Assembly: GCF_000150705.2 (NCBI RefSeq)
Contig: NW_015440955.1
Span: 446,301 to 510,300 of the forward strand
Length of the DNA stretch: 64,000 nucleotides
Origin: Paracoccidioides lutzii Pb01
Lineage: Eukaryota; Ascomycota; Eurotiomycetes; Onygenales; Ajellomycetaceae
Reading direction: 5' to 3'
How positions within the stretch are numbered: position 1 is the first letter of the stretch; each line of letters begins with the position of its first letter. The notes under the pieces were generated by a model. It did not search any database. It was not told the DNA's origin and worked only from the letters and a program-made list of their open reading frames with translations. This document shows, piece by piece, positions 46,173-58,673 of the stretch. The position numbers and the translations under genes were made by a program.

Positions 46173-48105
46173 ATCGTGCTGCTACGCAACCCACACCTTA
46201 TGTGGGTGCATCACATCAAAATGATAAAAACATCAAAATGATAAAAATCTTGCAATTTCATCATCTTCATCATCTTCATCAATTAATAACTCACCACAAT
46301 GTCAAATAAGGATAAAAATATTGAAGATCATATTGAAAAAGCTGTCATTTATCATCAAAAATACTCAAATTTTAAAATATTATCTTTGTTACAAGGATTT
46401 GAGATTTTTTATTAATATCTCTAAGTGCATATCAATGAAAGGAATTTAAATACTGCAAAGATTTCAGTTAACAAAAGATTAAATAAAAGTCAAAAGGATA
46501 TAATTAAATAATAAGTCAAGCTGTTTAATAAAAAGAACTATTTTCTCACAGTCAAATATATTGAAGATTTCATGAATTCAATACTTAGATACTAATACTT
46601 AAATTCTACTATCTTCTTTTCAAAAGTCAGTAAGATATGAACTTATAGATTTATTGAATGTATACCTGAATATAAAAGAGTGAAATAGAAATTAATAAAT
46701 TCAAAAAGAGTAACAGTTGAAGATATTAAATATATTAATATATATGATTTGAATATCTTCAGATTCTATTTGAGCAGAATCAATTTCACATCTATGACAT
46801 ATACAACTTTAATGAGATTGAATTTCAAAAAGAATAAAAATGTAAAGAATGAGTTATAACTACTTTTAAAAAAGCTAATTTCATCATTTTTTTCATTTTT
46901 TTCAATAGATTTGATTATAGTTATTGAATGTATATTCATAAATAATCATATCATTTCATTATTGATAATTTTAATCTTTAAAATACATTTGAAGAATTGA
47001 TATACACAGACAGATTTACTCAGCAATTATAGAATTATTATATTAAATACTGAATTTACAAATAATGAGATTAAATTTGAATAACTCAAACATTTCAATA
47101 CTGCTATAGAAAAAAAATAGAAAAAAAGTTATTAATTGCTTTTAATGAATAATTATAAATATTATATCACTAAAAAATTCATATAATATATAAATTTTTA
47201 TAAAATAATTTTATATAAATTTTTATTATATATTATTTATTTACTACAATCTCTAAATAGTTTATTATTTCAGTAATATAAGTATTATCATTCAAAAGCA
47301 GTCAACTATACTGCACATCATGATCTTATTAAGTATGAAAAATAGCAGTTTCTATAATATCTTTCAGATATATAAAAGCAGAATTTTAAATCTGATATAA
47401 TAACTGCAGAATGAGCTCAATATGATATATATTTATGAAATTCTGATTGAGTTCTTGATATTTTTAAGCAGCAAATCTCATCATCTCCATTACTGCAGAT
47501 TTATGAAGATTAGAATGATTTAGATCACATATGTATCTCTTCTTCTCAGCTATTCTCATTAAAGATAATTCAAAAGTTGAAATATCATATTATTATTGTG
47601 AAAAATATCATACAAAATATTAGAGATACTCTCAAATTGAAATCACTCATATTGACATATCATTTGAACAAGACATTTAAATCAAATCTAATTTATTTGA
47701 AATTTAATAAGTAACAGATTATTGAATTAGAGAACTTTCTCAATATCAGTAAACATCACAGAGCTAAAACAATTCATCATCAGATTCAAGTAGAGAGAGT
47801 TCTCACTCAATAGAAAAATCAAGCAGTGTAAGAATAATAAAGCTGAAAAAGAGCAGAATAAGAAATAATAAAGACTTGAAGTTGATTCTATAAAAATTGA
47901 CAATAACTCACTCACATCAGTGACAGAAGAGGAATTAAATCAATTTAAAGATGACACACATACTGAGAATGATGTAGATAATCTTTTTATTATAGATTAG
48001 CTACTGATTGTTGATATAGAGTGCAATAATGAGGATGTGATTCAATATTTTTATCATTTTGATGTGGCGTACTCACATCAGGTGTGGGTTGCGCAGCGGC
48101 ACGAT
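46173..48105. mobile_element. RIP-damaged pogo/Fot1-like (Tc1/mariner) element
   Basis: A 1,933-bp element flanked by TA duplications (46,171-46,172 and 48,106-48,107), with inverted repeats of about 55 bp starting ATCGTGCTGCTACGCAACCC on the left and the matching, partly altered copy on the right. Differences between the repeats are mainly C/T and G/A transitions, as expected after RIP. The interior is strongly AT-rich with no open frame. Near 47,770-47,890 a Gln-rich C-terminal transposase segment can still be followed through TAA/TAG codons that fit former CAA/CAG. Size, TA target and C-terminal coil fit Fot1/pogo-type elements. Confidence 0.8.
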
Positions 48106-48107
48106 TA

Positions 48108-48292
48108 ATAAGCAGTTCTGGAAGACAAAAATTAAGTTCACATGATTCCACCATCGTAAAGTGATCTCAATCCATCCATCTATATTCCATCCCTAATGTT
48201 AACAGAGGTTCAACACTCCCTGTTGGGTAGCTTGATAGCTGCTGTGAATCAATGGCTGCACGACTGACAGGCAGTGGTATTTGCTGGATGAG
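48108..48292. promoter_or_regulatory. short upstream region of the two-Myb gene
   Basis: Less than 190 bp separates the RIP-damaged element from the first ATG of the next gene. The native promoter may therefore be partly displaced or may lie inside transposon sequence. Confidence 0.4.
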
Positions 48293-50215
48293 ATGATGGA
48301 CCCTTTTGTTGGAGCCTGTGCGGTTCCTGGACCCTTTGATGACACACTTTTCCAGCAGCGAGACTTTTCGCAACATGGTAATCTACGAATCCCACCGCTA
48401 CGGGATCCTATTCCCTCCCACCCGCTGCAAGCCCCCTTTCCTCTCGAACCCAATGCTGGCGGGACCAGAGAAACGGCACCTATCCCGAAAACCTCTCTCA
48501 TTAGTGGAAACCCTCCTGCTGAACTTCCTACGTTGGAAGACTTCTTAAACGCTGCCCGCACCTGCGATTCAGCGTCCCATGCAATCCCCAGGGCGGCGTC
48601 AAGCTCAGATCCTCCCCCAAAGACTATTCTTCCCACTTTCATCAACCTTCGTGCCATCGAGAAATTACCCTATGCATCATTCGATGAGGAGGTTCCGAGA
48701 AAGCGCCGTCGGTTAGATGTAAACGGTGACATTTTCGGGGAACATCTTCAACTTCCTATTCCAAAAAATCAAAAGGAGAATACTAAACGTCCTCCTTTTG
48801 GACCTTTAACGATATTAAACGGTTTAAATGAACCTCCGCCAAATGCTGCCTTGTTTCCACCTATTGAGCCTAATGGTACCCCCACAATTCTTACGCGACC
48901 AACTCGGGATACCCCTGTCCCACATGATGCCGCCCTTGGGGATACAGTTTCAGAGCGAAGAGGAGGGCGGATTAATGACATTATTGAGCCAAGCGTTGAA
49001 GAGATTGGTGAGCCCATGTTGGAGAATGGTGACGACCTTACTGTCACTCGACAAGCAACTTCCCAAGTGGTAACTGAGATGCCTGAAAAGGAACCTGGGT
49101 CACCAAAATCTCAGCATCGAACAAGGAGGAAGCTGCGAAAATGGACAGACGAAGAAACAAGAGATTTATTACGAGGAGTTGTGAAGTGTGGGGTTGGAAA
49201 TTGGACAGCAATTCTTACCCAGCCTGAACTTAAATTTAATAAACGAACAGCTGCAAATCTGAAAGATAGGTTCCGCGTTTGCTGTCCATGGATTTATGGA
49301 TCAGAGCAGAACACCAACGAAGCAGTGAAAAATGTCCTCACAGAGGCTTCAAATGGATCAGAAGCCAGCTTATCCGGCAAAATTTTTCTTCCGGATCCAA
49401 GATTCAGCAAAAATAAGAAACAACAAAATGCAGTCTCTACAGCAAGTGTTCTGAAACCTGTTAACGAGACCACTCCTCGATCTGTACCTCCCAGCTTCTC
49501 TACGGATTGGGCTCCGAAAACAAGTTCAGATCTTATTAAATTGACAACCAAGCACGTCCAATCTGCGTCAGCTAAAGCCAGCCAAACACTATCCAGTAAA
49601 TCCAAATCAACACTTGTGTCCCTTGGCCTTCAGGAACCCTACTTGAGCATTAAGTCGAACAGACGTTCTCGCCGCCCGTTTACACCTGCAGAGGATGAGG
49701 CCCTCCTCAAAGGCTACGCCATTCACGGGTTCCAGTGGACACAGATTCGGCAGGATAAACACTTGGACTTGATGCACAGAAAAGCCACAGATCTCAGGGA
49801 TCGTTTCCGAACAAAATTCCCGGACGTGTATCGGGAAGGCGGTTCCGTAAACGCGAAACCCGTTGAACTTGGTAAAAGTGATGCAGGTGGCGAACTCCCA
49901 AGTCCTGAACCCCATTCGTGTTGCAATGGCGTCGCGAAAGCGAACGCCGCATCATTATATAGAAAACAACCCAAAGCAGCCGCTCCTGGCGGCCGATATG
50001 ATGTTATCGACTCTGGGTCAGCTAGGAGACGCTCCTCTCAATCCCCTTCCAATGATTCTGCCTCTACGAAACCCCTCCCTCCGCCGCCTCCACCTGCTTT
50101 GCCTGACATGCCTAGCATTACCAACGCCTCTCTATTCTCATTTCAAATGGAAGATGTGGATGGCAGCTGGGGCGGTAATACCTTGCCTCCGCTCGGTTGG
50201 GATGAGCTGGCGTAG
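48293..50215 (+). CDS. two-Myb (telobox) DNA-binding protein, Teb1/Tay1-like
   Basis: A single-exon 640-aa protein. I start at the first ATG of MMDPFVGACAVPG because the frame extends upstream only through non-ATG codons. Two Myb/SANT repeats are clear. The first is RKLRKWTDEETRDLLRGVVKCGVGNWTAIL...NLKDRFRVCCP (about residues 280-340). The second is SRRPFTPAEDEALLKGYAIHGFQWTQI...DLRDRFRTKFP (about residues 460-520). Each ends in the LKDRFR-type telobox that reads TTAGGG-like DNA. The arrangement of two teloboxes matches fission yeast Teb1 and Yarrowia Tay1, which bind double-stranded telomeric repeats and related promoter sites. A nuclear basic patch (PRKRRRLD) lies near residue 145 and a Pro-rich tail closes the protein. 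Confidence 0.85.
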   Translation: MMDPFVGACAVPGPFDDTLFQQRDFSQHGNLRIPPLRDPIPSHPLQAPFPLEPNAGGTRETAPIPKTSLISGNPPAELPTLEDFLNAARTCDSASHAIPRAASSSDPPPKTILPTFINLRAIEKLPYASFDEEVPRKRRRLDVNGDIFGEHLQLPIPKNQKENTKRPPFGPLTILNGLNEPPPNAALFPPIEPNGTPTILTRPTRDTPVPHDAALGDTVSERRGGRINDIIEPSVEEIGEPMLENGDDLTVTRQATSQVVTEMPEKEPGSPKSQHRTRRKLRKWTDEETRDLLRGVVKCGVGNWTAILTQPELKFNKRTAANLKDRFRVCCPWIYGSEQNTNEAVKNVLTEASNGSEASLSGKIFLPDPRFSKNKKQQNAVSTASVLKPVNETTPRSVPPSFSTDWAPKTSSDLIKLTTKHVQSASAKASQTLSSKSKSTLVSLGLQEPYLSIKSNRRSRRPFTPAEDEALLKGYAIHGFQWTQIRQDKHLDLMHRKATDLRDRFRTKFPDVYREGGSVNAKPVELGKSDAGGELPSPEPHSCCNGVAKANAASLYRKQPKAAAPGGRYDVIDSGSARRRSSQSPSNDSASTKPLPPPPPPALPDMPSITNASLFSFQMEDVDGSWGGNTLPPLGWDELA

Positions 50216-51731
50216 ATAATCTGCAGTTGCGTTTACCTCCAGACCTCCTTAGGTAAACAATTGAGCGGTACCCCTTCAACGTTTTGCCGTGGCTATATTC
50301 ACTCCCCCTTTGAATTAGTCCTTAAGCATCTGCATTATTAGGATCCCTAAGATGTATATACGGTGGCTATTCTTTTTAGGTCATGGACATGTTTACACGG
50401 ATTATGAACTTCTATGCGCAGCATGGGTCACCTTCTAAGTCGTCAAGATACTATCCATAGTTTGACAGCAACTCGGCCCTTGAAACTTGGATCTCGAGCG
50501 GTTTTATGCTTCATGCCAAATTGTATTCTGTATCTCAAAATGCTTGTAGTATATAGAGAATCTGACCTGATTTAATATGTATAGCAGGGTATTGAACGTA
50601 GTAGTTATTATTTAAAAACGATAATACCAAATTTAAACCAATAGTTCTACTTAAGCTGTGGAGTAGAAAAAGAGCAGCTTGGACCCTGTTCGGCTATTCT
50701 TCCTCGCATCATCGGTGAGTCAAATCGGAACATGGGCATCGCAGATATGTATAATACCTTTCTTCCATTCAAAACCTTAGAAAATAGCCATTTCAAACCT
50801 GGTAACAGTTATCCTACGTTTTATTTCCCATCATTCTTGGCGTAAAATAGAAGCGGAAACCCTAGCCGAAGCATCTGGTGATCTAACTAGTGCGGAACTC
50901 AAAATCAAGTGCAAGACAGATTGTGGCTAAGATTAGAAAATTGAAGGAGAAGCTAAAACAAACAAACCTCGCAGTTTTATAACTTTAACACGAAGTGATT
51001 GATAGTGGCATCGTTGGGAATAGAGAGATCGCAGATTGTCCACGTAGAATAGGCCGTAGAGCAAGAAAAAATTTTTTCATGTAAGCCAATTGTAGAACGA
51101 AGATAATTTATTGAATGAAAAACATGCTAACTTGGAAGGATAAAGATGGAAGGAGAATGCCATAGTTTCTTAAAATATCGGAATATACAGAGACAAAGGG
51201 GATATTGTGGAAGGGAGTTGACAGATATCGAGAAAGAGGTTGTTGAGAGGTATGCAGGTGCTGAGGAAGAAATGTGAATATATAAGGGGTAATTTTAGAA
51301 TGATAAGTGCTTGTGGGATGAAGTGAAAGAGAGTGGTAGGCATAAGATCCGAAGAATAATTATGTGCGTCAATTGACCGCTTAGTTCACGGGTATGACAG
51401 GTGGATCAAACGAGAGGTAATTGTTTCCAGCGCTTCTGGGCCATGGCATTTCCGACCCGACACGGAAAATCAGCAATCAACAGGTTCATTTGACCCGCCA
51501 TTCTGATACCAAGTAGTCCCATCCAAATATCTATCATGGTGATATAGAAGATGTCCGTCCAGCAGCTTTCCACTGATATATGGGAAATGAGAACTTGGAA
51601 AAGCACGGTGCAATTTTACAATCATCATATCTCGCACGCATTGTGTGAGGTCTCAAAGAGGGGGAAATAAGGTGGCATATTCAATCAAGTGAAGATATAT
51701 ATATATATATATATATATATCCAATCTTCTT
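50216..51731. other. intergenic, convergent 3' ends; (TA)n repeat
   Basis: No gene recognised. A (TA)n microsatellite lies at 51,697-51,720 next to the 3' end of the sorting-nexin gene. A 66-codon minus-strand frame at 51,406-51,606 has no support. Confidence 0.4.
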
Positions 51732-52427
51732 CTACCATGCATTCCTGTCCCAGTTTGGATCTAGTGCAGGAAGATTTACGTTAGACGGATGAAAGAGATC
51801 AACGGGGAAAAATGAAAGGGAAAAAGGAGAAGAAAAACATCATTACCTTGAACAAAACTAGCAAGCACCTTGCTCCCTGTTTGTAGCAAGGGATGGCCTA
51901 CTACTATTTGCAAGAACCGCTGTAGACCTTCCCGCCGATGTTCAATCACGTCATCACTGAATCGATTGGTGAATACTTTCCCTGGTAGGGGGGGAATCGT
52001 TACGCGCGCGCTCTCACGCTCCAGTATGTCTCGAAAATATTCGAAATCTGAATAGCGGCGGCGCACGACAGAGTGTTTGAGCTTGAACGCGGGGATGTTG
52101 GTGCGGCAGACAATTTCATAGGAGGTATACATATTGCGTGATGTGCCGTGCGTTTGAGGATTTCTCACCTATGACGGGAAAACAGGGCGGGTGAGCTTGA
52201 CATTCATACTAAAAGAGTTGCGGAGCAGCCAAAGACGTTATGCGAGCTTAAATCGCAAAGGCGGGTATATCACGATTGAAGACGGATGAGGGGTAATTCA
52301 TCATGGAGAAAAGAGAAGAGAGCTCTCCGAGGATGTTTGGGATGGATACCTCAATTTCAAGGAAGTTTTCAGGAGGGCCATATATCTCCTCAAAAGTTTG
52401 CTGGCGTGCATCCGGTATAGCTTGCAT
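51732..52427 (-). CDS. snx3: sorting nexin Snx3/Grd19 (PX domain)
   Basis: A 142-aa endosomal PX-domain protein from minus-strand exons 52427-52350, 52168-51847 and 51760-51732. The PX domain fills the protein. RRRYSDFEYFRDILERE contains the Arg-Arg-Tyr motif that binds phosphatidylinositol 3-phosphate, PPLPGKVF is the conserved Pro-rich loop, and RREGLQRFLQIVVGHPLL closes the domain. It ends DPNWDRNAW, as is typical of Snx3. The family recycles cargo from endosomes to Golgi with retromer; the yeast member retrieves Kex2-type cargo and the iron transporter. Slightly shorter than yeast Grd19 (162 aa) because of a short N terminus. Confidence 0.92.
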
Positions 52428-52960
52428 TTTTCGTAAGGTTGTTCTTTTAACTTTGAGATCAGGGTCTGCTCACAAGCGTTAGACACGGGCTTGGTGAGGG
52501 TTCTGAGTATCTTGGAATAGCCAGTAAGGGAAGGAGAGGTTAGCAAAATCACTAGGAACAGCGGCTGAGTATTCTTTCAGAGCCTTTGGAGTAGAATAAT
52601 TCGAGGGATATCAGATATCCAGAAGCCGGAGAGAAGTTCGACATGCATAGGAGAACCAAGAGCTTTGCGTTATCAGAGCAACGGCCGTTGGCTGATTAGT
52701 TAATCAAGGTGGCCGGTAGTTAACTATTTGGCGGGGGGAATTGTGATGAAAGTTTCGCCGATTCCGAGAGTGTGGGGAATACCTTAATTACGTAACGTAA
52801 TCTACACTCTCTGAGCTGCTTCACCCCACTTCAATATCTGTGTAAGAATGTCATCAAATCACAGTCAAAAAGAAACTTTGTAGAGATGGAGAAAAGACGT
52901 GAAGGTATAATATTCTTTCTTCACAAGCAAGAAATACGTTCGATTTATGAAGCTGCATGT
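52428..52960. promoter_or_regulatory. promoter side of snx3
   Basis: Normal-composition sequence between snx3 and AT-rich island 2. A palindromic TTACGTAACGTAA sits near 52,788-52,800. No gene. Confidence 0.4.
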
Positions 52961-54190
52961 TCATATGAAAATTTTTGAAAATTTTTATTTAATTTTAATT
53001 GAACAACTTAATAATAAATTTATAAAATTATTTTATATATAATTGTAATTAATTTTTATAAATTTAGTTTTAAAAATAAAAATAATCTTTTTATTATTTT
53101 TATTTTTATATATATTTATTTATTTTTTAATATTTTTTTAAAAATATTAATTTATAAATTATATTAAAATTATTTAAATTAATAATTTATAAATATATAA
53201 AATAAATATTATAAATATAAATAATTATAATTTTATTATTATAATTTTATTATTATAATTTTTAAATTAAAATTAAAACTAAAATTATTATAAATATAAT
53301 AATTATTATATTTAAAAAAAGTTAAAAAATATTTTATAATTAAAATAAAAATTTAACTTCATTAATATCATATATAAAATAAAATATTTTAAACTTTATA
53401 ATATAAAAAATTATTTATAAATTAATATAATTTAAAAAATAAAAATTATATTATAATTAAATTTAAATTAAATTTATATTTTTAAAATATTATTATATAT
53501 ATATTTTTTTTATAATTATTAAATATAAATTTATTTATTTATTTTAAAAATATATATAATAAATTAATTTTATATAAAAAATAAGTTTTTAAATTTATAT
53601 ATTATAATTAAAAATATATTAAAAAATATAATTATTAAATTAAATTTAAATTATTAATTTAATATTATATAATTTAATAAAAAAAATTTATATATAGTTA
53701 TATTTTGAACTATAAATAATTTAGTCTTTAATATATTTTAAAAATTTTTTACTTATAATTTAATTTGAATATTAGTTTATTATAATCAAGTAATATATTA
53801 AATACTATATATATAACTTCTATAGCTTAATAAATTAGACCTTATTTCAATTAATTAGAAGCATTAACTAGTTATACATAGTACTACTATTTTGATACAG
53901 AGAAAAGCAAGATTCTATAAACTTCAAATAGAAGGTAAAAGTGTAAGTGAAAATGAAGATACATCTCTGTAACTTTAAAAAATGTTCTGATAGCAAAGAG
54001 AGAATTAATCAGAACTTTAAGCTGCATAAACAAGATGTAAAAAAAGTAATAAAAAAATTTATATTAATTTATTAAAAAGTAAGTATTAGTATTCTGTAAT
54101 GAATATAATAGACTGAGAAATAATATATATAACTCTTTTTATATTTTCATATAATTGTTGCTTATTGTGATTTTGGATTTCTTTATTCTT
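52961..54190. other. AT-rich island 2 (RIP-like)
   Basis: Nearly pure A/T from about 52,975 to 53,710, then milder AT-rich sequence to about 54,190. No reading frame or terminal repeat is recognisable. Its texture matches island 1 and suggests an old, heavily mutated repeat. Confidence 0.75.
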
Positions 54191-54596
54191 TTTGAATATA
54201 TATGGGGTGAGTGTTCCAGCAGGTGATCTGTTTCGGTAGTTAACTTAGTTCTTGGTTTAGCTAATAATAAGAATAATTCCCCATCAGCGGCATAGAAACT
54301 GCTGATGATGAGATAGTCATAACAGGGATGATATAGCTACATGGGATCTGATCGTGAAGGCCTATTTGCGCAACGGACATTTACAACGGCAAGATGTTTT
54401 CGCGCGACCCGGGTTTTGACGGGAGAACTTTATAATCTCATACCCTCGGTGATCGGAGATATACAGCTACATAACACCTTCACAGAGTCCACACTAAAAT
54501 TATATCTTCCTGTTGGTGACTTACATCTCTCCCCGCCCGGGAGCTTAGTTCCAACAAAGGAGGCATTCCCGTATCAATACACTCAGCTCTTCTGTC
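54191..54596. promoter_or_regulatory. upstream region of the WD40 gene
   Basis: Normal composition resumes at about 54,190. This should contain the promoter and 5' leader of the WD40 gene. No other feature is seen. Confidence 0.4.
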
Positions 54597-57083
54597 ATGA
54601 ATTCATCAAATTCCTCACCGCGGCCGGGTTCTGGCAATCAACCTGGTCCAGGACAGGTTTTTGAAGACGCCCCAGAATGGCTATTTGATGAAAACGACTA
54701 TGAGGATGATAGTGCCTTTCTGCCGCCATCTGACTTCCTTGAGATTGAAGAACACGAGGATGAAGTGCGGGGGAATAATGGTCTCTCTGATGATTTTGGT
54801 ACGCCTTCCTTTGTCTGCCGTATATGGACAGAAGATTCATGTTTCCTCGGACTTTGAGAGCAAAGAATATCATAATTGAGGACGACCATGCTAACATTGC
54901 AGTAGGGGCCCAAGGTGGAGAAGAAGGCGAGCAGAGATCTCAAGGCCCAGATCGCAATCATATGCCATGTATTTTTAGCCCCGTTATTGTGCGAAGCAAA
55001 AACCGCTGTTTGTTGATGATGAATATAGTATCGGCGGCCGAATTATTCCGCTTCATTGGCTCGGAAGGATTACGTCGTATTCTACATCCTCACAGAATAT
55101 CAGGGGTACAGTTTCACGTTGGAGATGACGATAATATATATGGATATGGCTCTGCTGCATACCCCAGGCGCGGAAGCCGGACAGGCAAACATCTGCTGCC
55201 CAAAGTGCCTAGCGACGCTGGACGGGAATTAATGTATTCGGGGGACTATGGAAATAATTTACATTATGTGGATAAAACAAAACGACGGAAGGAAAAACTA
55301 TCCACGAGGCTAATGTGGAGGGAATTGGCTTATAGCCCGCGCCTTCATCCACGTGCAATATCGCAGGTTTGAACTCTTCGCTAGCAAACGATTTTTTCCC
55401 CCTAGTCCCCAGCTTTAAAAATTGACTCGTGATGAACAGGACCTCATCCCTAATTCGAAAGCTGATAAAATTATTCACTATAATTCGAGATGTTACTCTG
55501 GATCCTTTTCTGATGATGGAAATTTCTTTTTTTCCTGTGCGCAAGACTTTAAGGTACGGATGTATGATACATCCAACCCTCTTCAGTGGCGGTGGTATAA
55601 AACAGTCGAGTATCCCTTTGGACAATGGACTCTTACGGACGCGAGCTTGAGCCCGGACAACAGATTTTTAGCATACAGTTCGATTCGAAGTATTGTATGC
55701 CTGACGGGAACAGACCCATCTTCAGATTCGGAACCTACTCTTCTAGATTTTGCCAACCGCTCCAGTTCGCATTTTGGTAGCTCAGGTTTTGGGGTATGTT
55801 TCTCCTTAATTCACATCGTTCTTAGCCATGTGAACTTACCCACTTCGTGCGCAGATATGGAGTGTTCGTTTCAGTGGTGATGGTCGCGAGTTGGTTGCTG
55901 GCAATTCCAGTCATAGCGTGGTGGTCTATGATATAGAAAGCCGCACACCGACTTTAACACTTGAAAAACATGACGATGATGTCAACGCTGTTTGCTTTGG
56001 AGATAAGTCTTCACCTCATATCCTTTATTCGGGATCTGATGATACGACAATCATGGTCTGGGATCGTCGATCAATGGGGGATGGGAGGGCCGCTGGCTGC
56101 TTCCTGGGCCACACTGAAGGGATTAGTAAGTATACGGACAGTCATGCACACAGAGTATGACCGCCTTCACTAACAGAGCCATATAGCCTATGTCGACAGC
56201 AAGGGAGACGGGAGATATGTATTGAGCAACGGAAAGGATCAAAGCATGAAATTGTGGGATTTGCGGAAGATGATGACAAGTGCGAACCTGGACACCGTTG
56301 ACTTGAGTAGTTACTCCACCGGGTTCGATTACAGGTATATGTCTATTTCGGACTCAGACTATCGGCCCCATCCTTACGATTGTTCTGTTGTTACGTTCCG
56401 TGGACACCGCGTTTTAAAGACCCTGATACGATGCCACTTCTCTCCCGATACCAGCACCAACTCTAGATATGTATACACAGGGAGTTCGGATGGACGGATA
56501 TTCATTTACAATCTTGACGCTACGGTGGCAGGCATTGTCAATGTTGGAGAAGCTTCGTTTAATTCTCGTCAGCGCAATTCAGATGGCTACCATCACCGAA
56601 TGGGAAGGAGTGAGATCGAATGGGGAACATGCGTGAGAGATGCTAGTTGGCATCCAAATGCGCCCATAATAGCTGGTGAGTTCGTGTCTCTATTAGGTTT
56701 TTCTGTTCAAAGTGTATTGCAGGCGATATCTGGATCTAGAAAACCTATCATATGTGATCACCCCACTCAGTCTCCCAGGGATTCGTCTGCAACTGCTAGT
56801 CAATACGCTAACCACTTCTCCCTTATATGTAGCAACATCCTGGAACGGCTGGGGCATGTCAACCGGCACCTGCAGCGTGCATACCTGGAACGACAGCGCA
56901 GAGCTCGACGAAGGCGATTCTCCACTCGGCCAGAGCTACAACAGCAAATTGGAACCTTTGAGACCCAACAACAACAGCTCTGTAGAAGAACAGGGAAGAT
57001 TTCCACAATATGCCTCGATTGCTAGAGGGCCCGTGCTTTCGGTAATTGATTACGACGATTACATCGACATGAATACATTGTAA
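54597..57083 (+). CDS. WD40-repeat protein, DCAF11/LEC14B-like
   Basis: About 656 aa from exons 54597-54798, 54903-54968, 55029-55366, 55440-55793, 55855-56125, 56187-56675 and 56833-57083. The acidic N terminus (PEWLFDENDYEDDSAFLPP) leads to RRILHPHRISG, a conserved pre-propeller motif of this family. WD repeats include IWSVRFSGDGRELVAGNSSHSVVVYD, DDVNAVCFGDKSSPHILYSGSDDTTIMVWD, NGKDQSMKLWDLRK and YVYTGSSDGRIFIYN, then the final ATSWNG...VHTWND. Human DCAF11 is a substrate receptor for CUL4-DDB1 ubiquitin ligase; the same role here is inference. The acceptor of exon 2 could be 3 nt further downstream. Confidence 0.85.
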
Positions 57084-58296
57084 TCATAGGCATCGGCAGA
57101 GCTCTAGAACTCTTTTTTATAAACTGCTACTTCACAGCGTCCGCAAGGGATCCGTTTAGGCTTTATGATTGTACGAAATCGAGTCTGCTGGGAGACACCG
57201 CATTCATTTATTACTTATTTTATTTCATTTGTTACGATTGCCGTTGTTGGTATGCCATGATATGATGAATAACGGTATATGTCCTTCACCCCCTCTATTA
57301 TTGGGTATGTTTTTTAATTTTAATTGGGTTTACCATCCTCTCTTCATCTGTTGGGCTTGAACTCAACGGAGCCCTCTGACCAAGCAGGGCTCTAATGACG
57401 CTCTCATTACTGCATCTTTCCCCCTTGAATTAAGCAACGTTTTTTGTTTTTTTATTCTCCTATCTCCCAACTTTTGGCTGGGACTGCACGATCCTTTGGT
57501 ATTCTGCTAATGCATTAGAGATGAACCTTCTATCTCCAATTCAAGGCAACAGATGATTTGGACTGTACATGCTGTACCACATCTTACTTCACGCGTGCAA
57601 ACACTGCCAATGGTCTTCAAGATATGGCTCAATCCACTGCTATTAGTTGAATCGAAAGAATTTTTTGGAACTCCAGTAGATGGATGATTTTGAATGATAC
57701 ACCTGATTGTTGATAGGAAGTGGGGAATGTTATCAAGAATATGCAAAGAAAGGGGGAAAACGGACCGAACGTTAACACAAAAGGGGCTCAACGTAAATAA
57801 AGTTGGGATATTGTACATATGCAAAAGAAGTAACATATAATGGGGAAACGATGCAATAAGAGACGCAGGCAAGTGAAGAAAAGGAAGAGAAGTGGGGGAA
57901 GGAGGGGGGAAACAGCAACGAATTTGGGAATGTAAGAAGCAATCTATTAACTCCAGATCACCTAACAACAATTTTCCCTTTATTTATTTGAAAAGAAAAG
58001 AATAATGTCTCTTTTCCGTAATTATTACATACATATATCCCGTTCAACCCACTAGCAGCGAGCACCTCAACCACTACCCGGTAAAAAATGTAAGAAAACA
58101 ATGGAGCGTCGTAGATATGAAACGTCGTGTATTGGTATCACGTCGCCGGGAATGGATGAAGTGGATATGCGCAAAAGAGTGCCTGGTTCGATCATTGTAC
58201 GTTGATTTCGGAGAATTGGAGACAACCATGTCATCCATCGCTTTTGTCGTTTCAGTGTATTAAACCGCCTCCCCTGCTTGTTGCTAAGTCGCTCCG
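57084..58296. other. intergenic, convergent 3' ends
   Basis: T-rich 3' flank of the WD40 gene and 3' side of the Sec61 gamma gene. A 154-codon minus-strand frame (57,507-57,971) is low-complexity Leu/Ser/Pro text without motif, so I do not call it a gene. Confidence 0.4.
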
Positions 58297-58673
58297 TCAT
58301 GCGCCCCCGACAAGTATATTGTTAACGGGGATATGTACTGGACAGCAGCGTTAGTGATACGTCCAGAGCCAGAGGTGAAAAGAAAGATTAAGAAGTAGGA
58401 AAGCTCGCTATTCACTCAGTTTAATAAAGTAGCCGATGGCGCCCATGATGAGGAACCCGAAGCCAACTGCTTGGCTGATCTTGAGAAATTCTCGCTTGTC
58501 AGCTGTTACATTGTTAGTGAGCTGGGCAATGGCAGAAAATTTTCCACATAGATATCTTGAATCAGAATTGAGTGGGAACAACACATACGTTTGGTACATC
58601 GGTTCATGAATAGCATGCCATCTTTGACGAAGTCCTTGGGAATATCGGCGAGCTCTTGGAAGGTTTCTGACAT
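58297..58673 (-). CDS. sss1: Sec61 gamma subunit of the ER translocon
   Basis: A 70-aa tail-anchored subunit of the Sec61 channel, which moves proteins across or into the ER membrane. Minus-strand exons are 58673-58589, 58502-58416 and 58337-58297. The cytosolic amphipathic helix (FQELADIPKDFVKDGMLFMNRCTKP) is followed by DKREFLKISQAVGFGFLIMGAIGYFIKLIHIPVNN, the conserved hinge and single membrane span. It ends ILVGGA. Length and motif order match Sss1/Sec61G fully. Confidence 0.96.

Noticed and set aside
57507..57971. 154-codon minus-strand gene
   Set aside because: Low-complexity Leu/Ser/Pro translation of AG-rich 3' sequence, with no motif.
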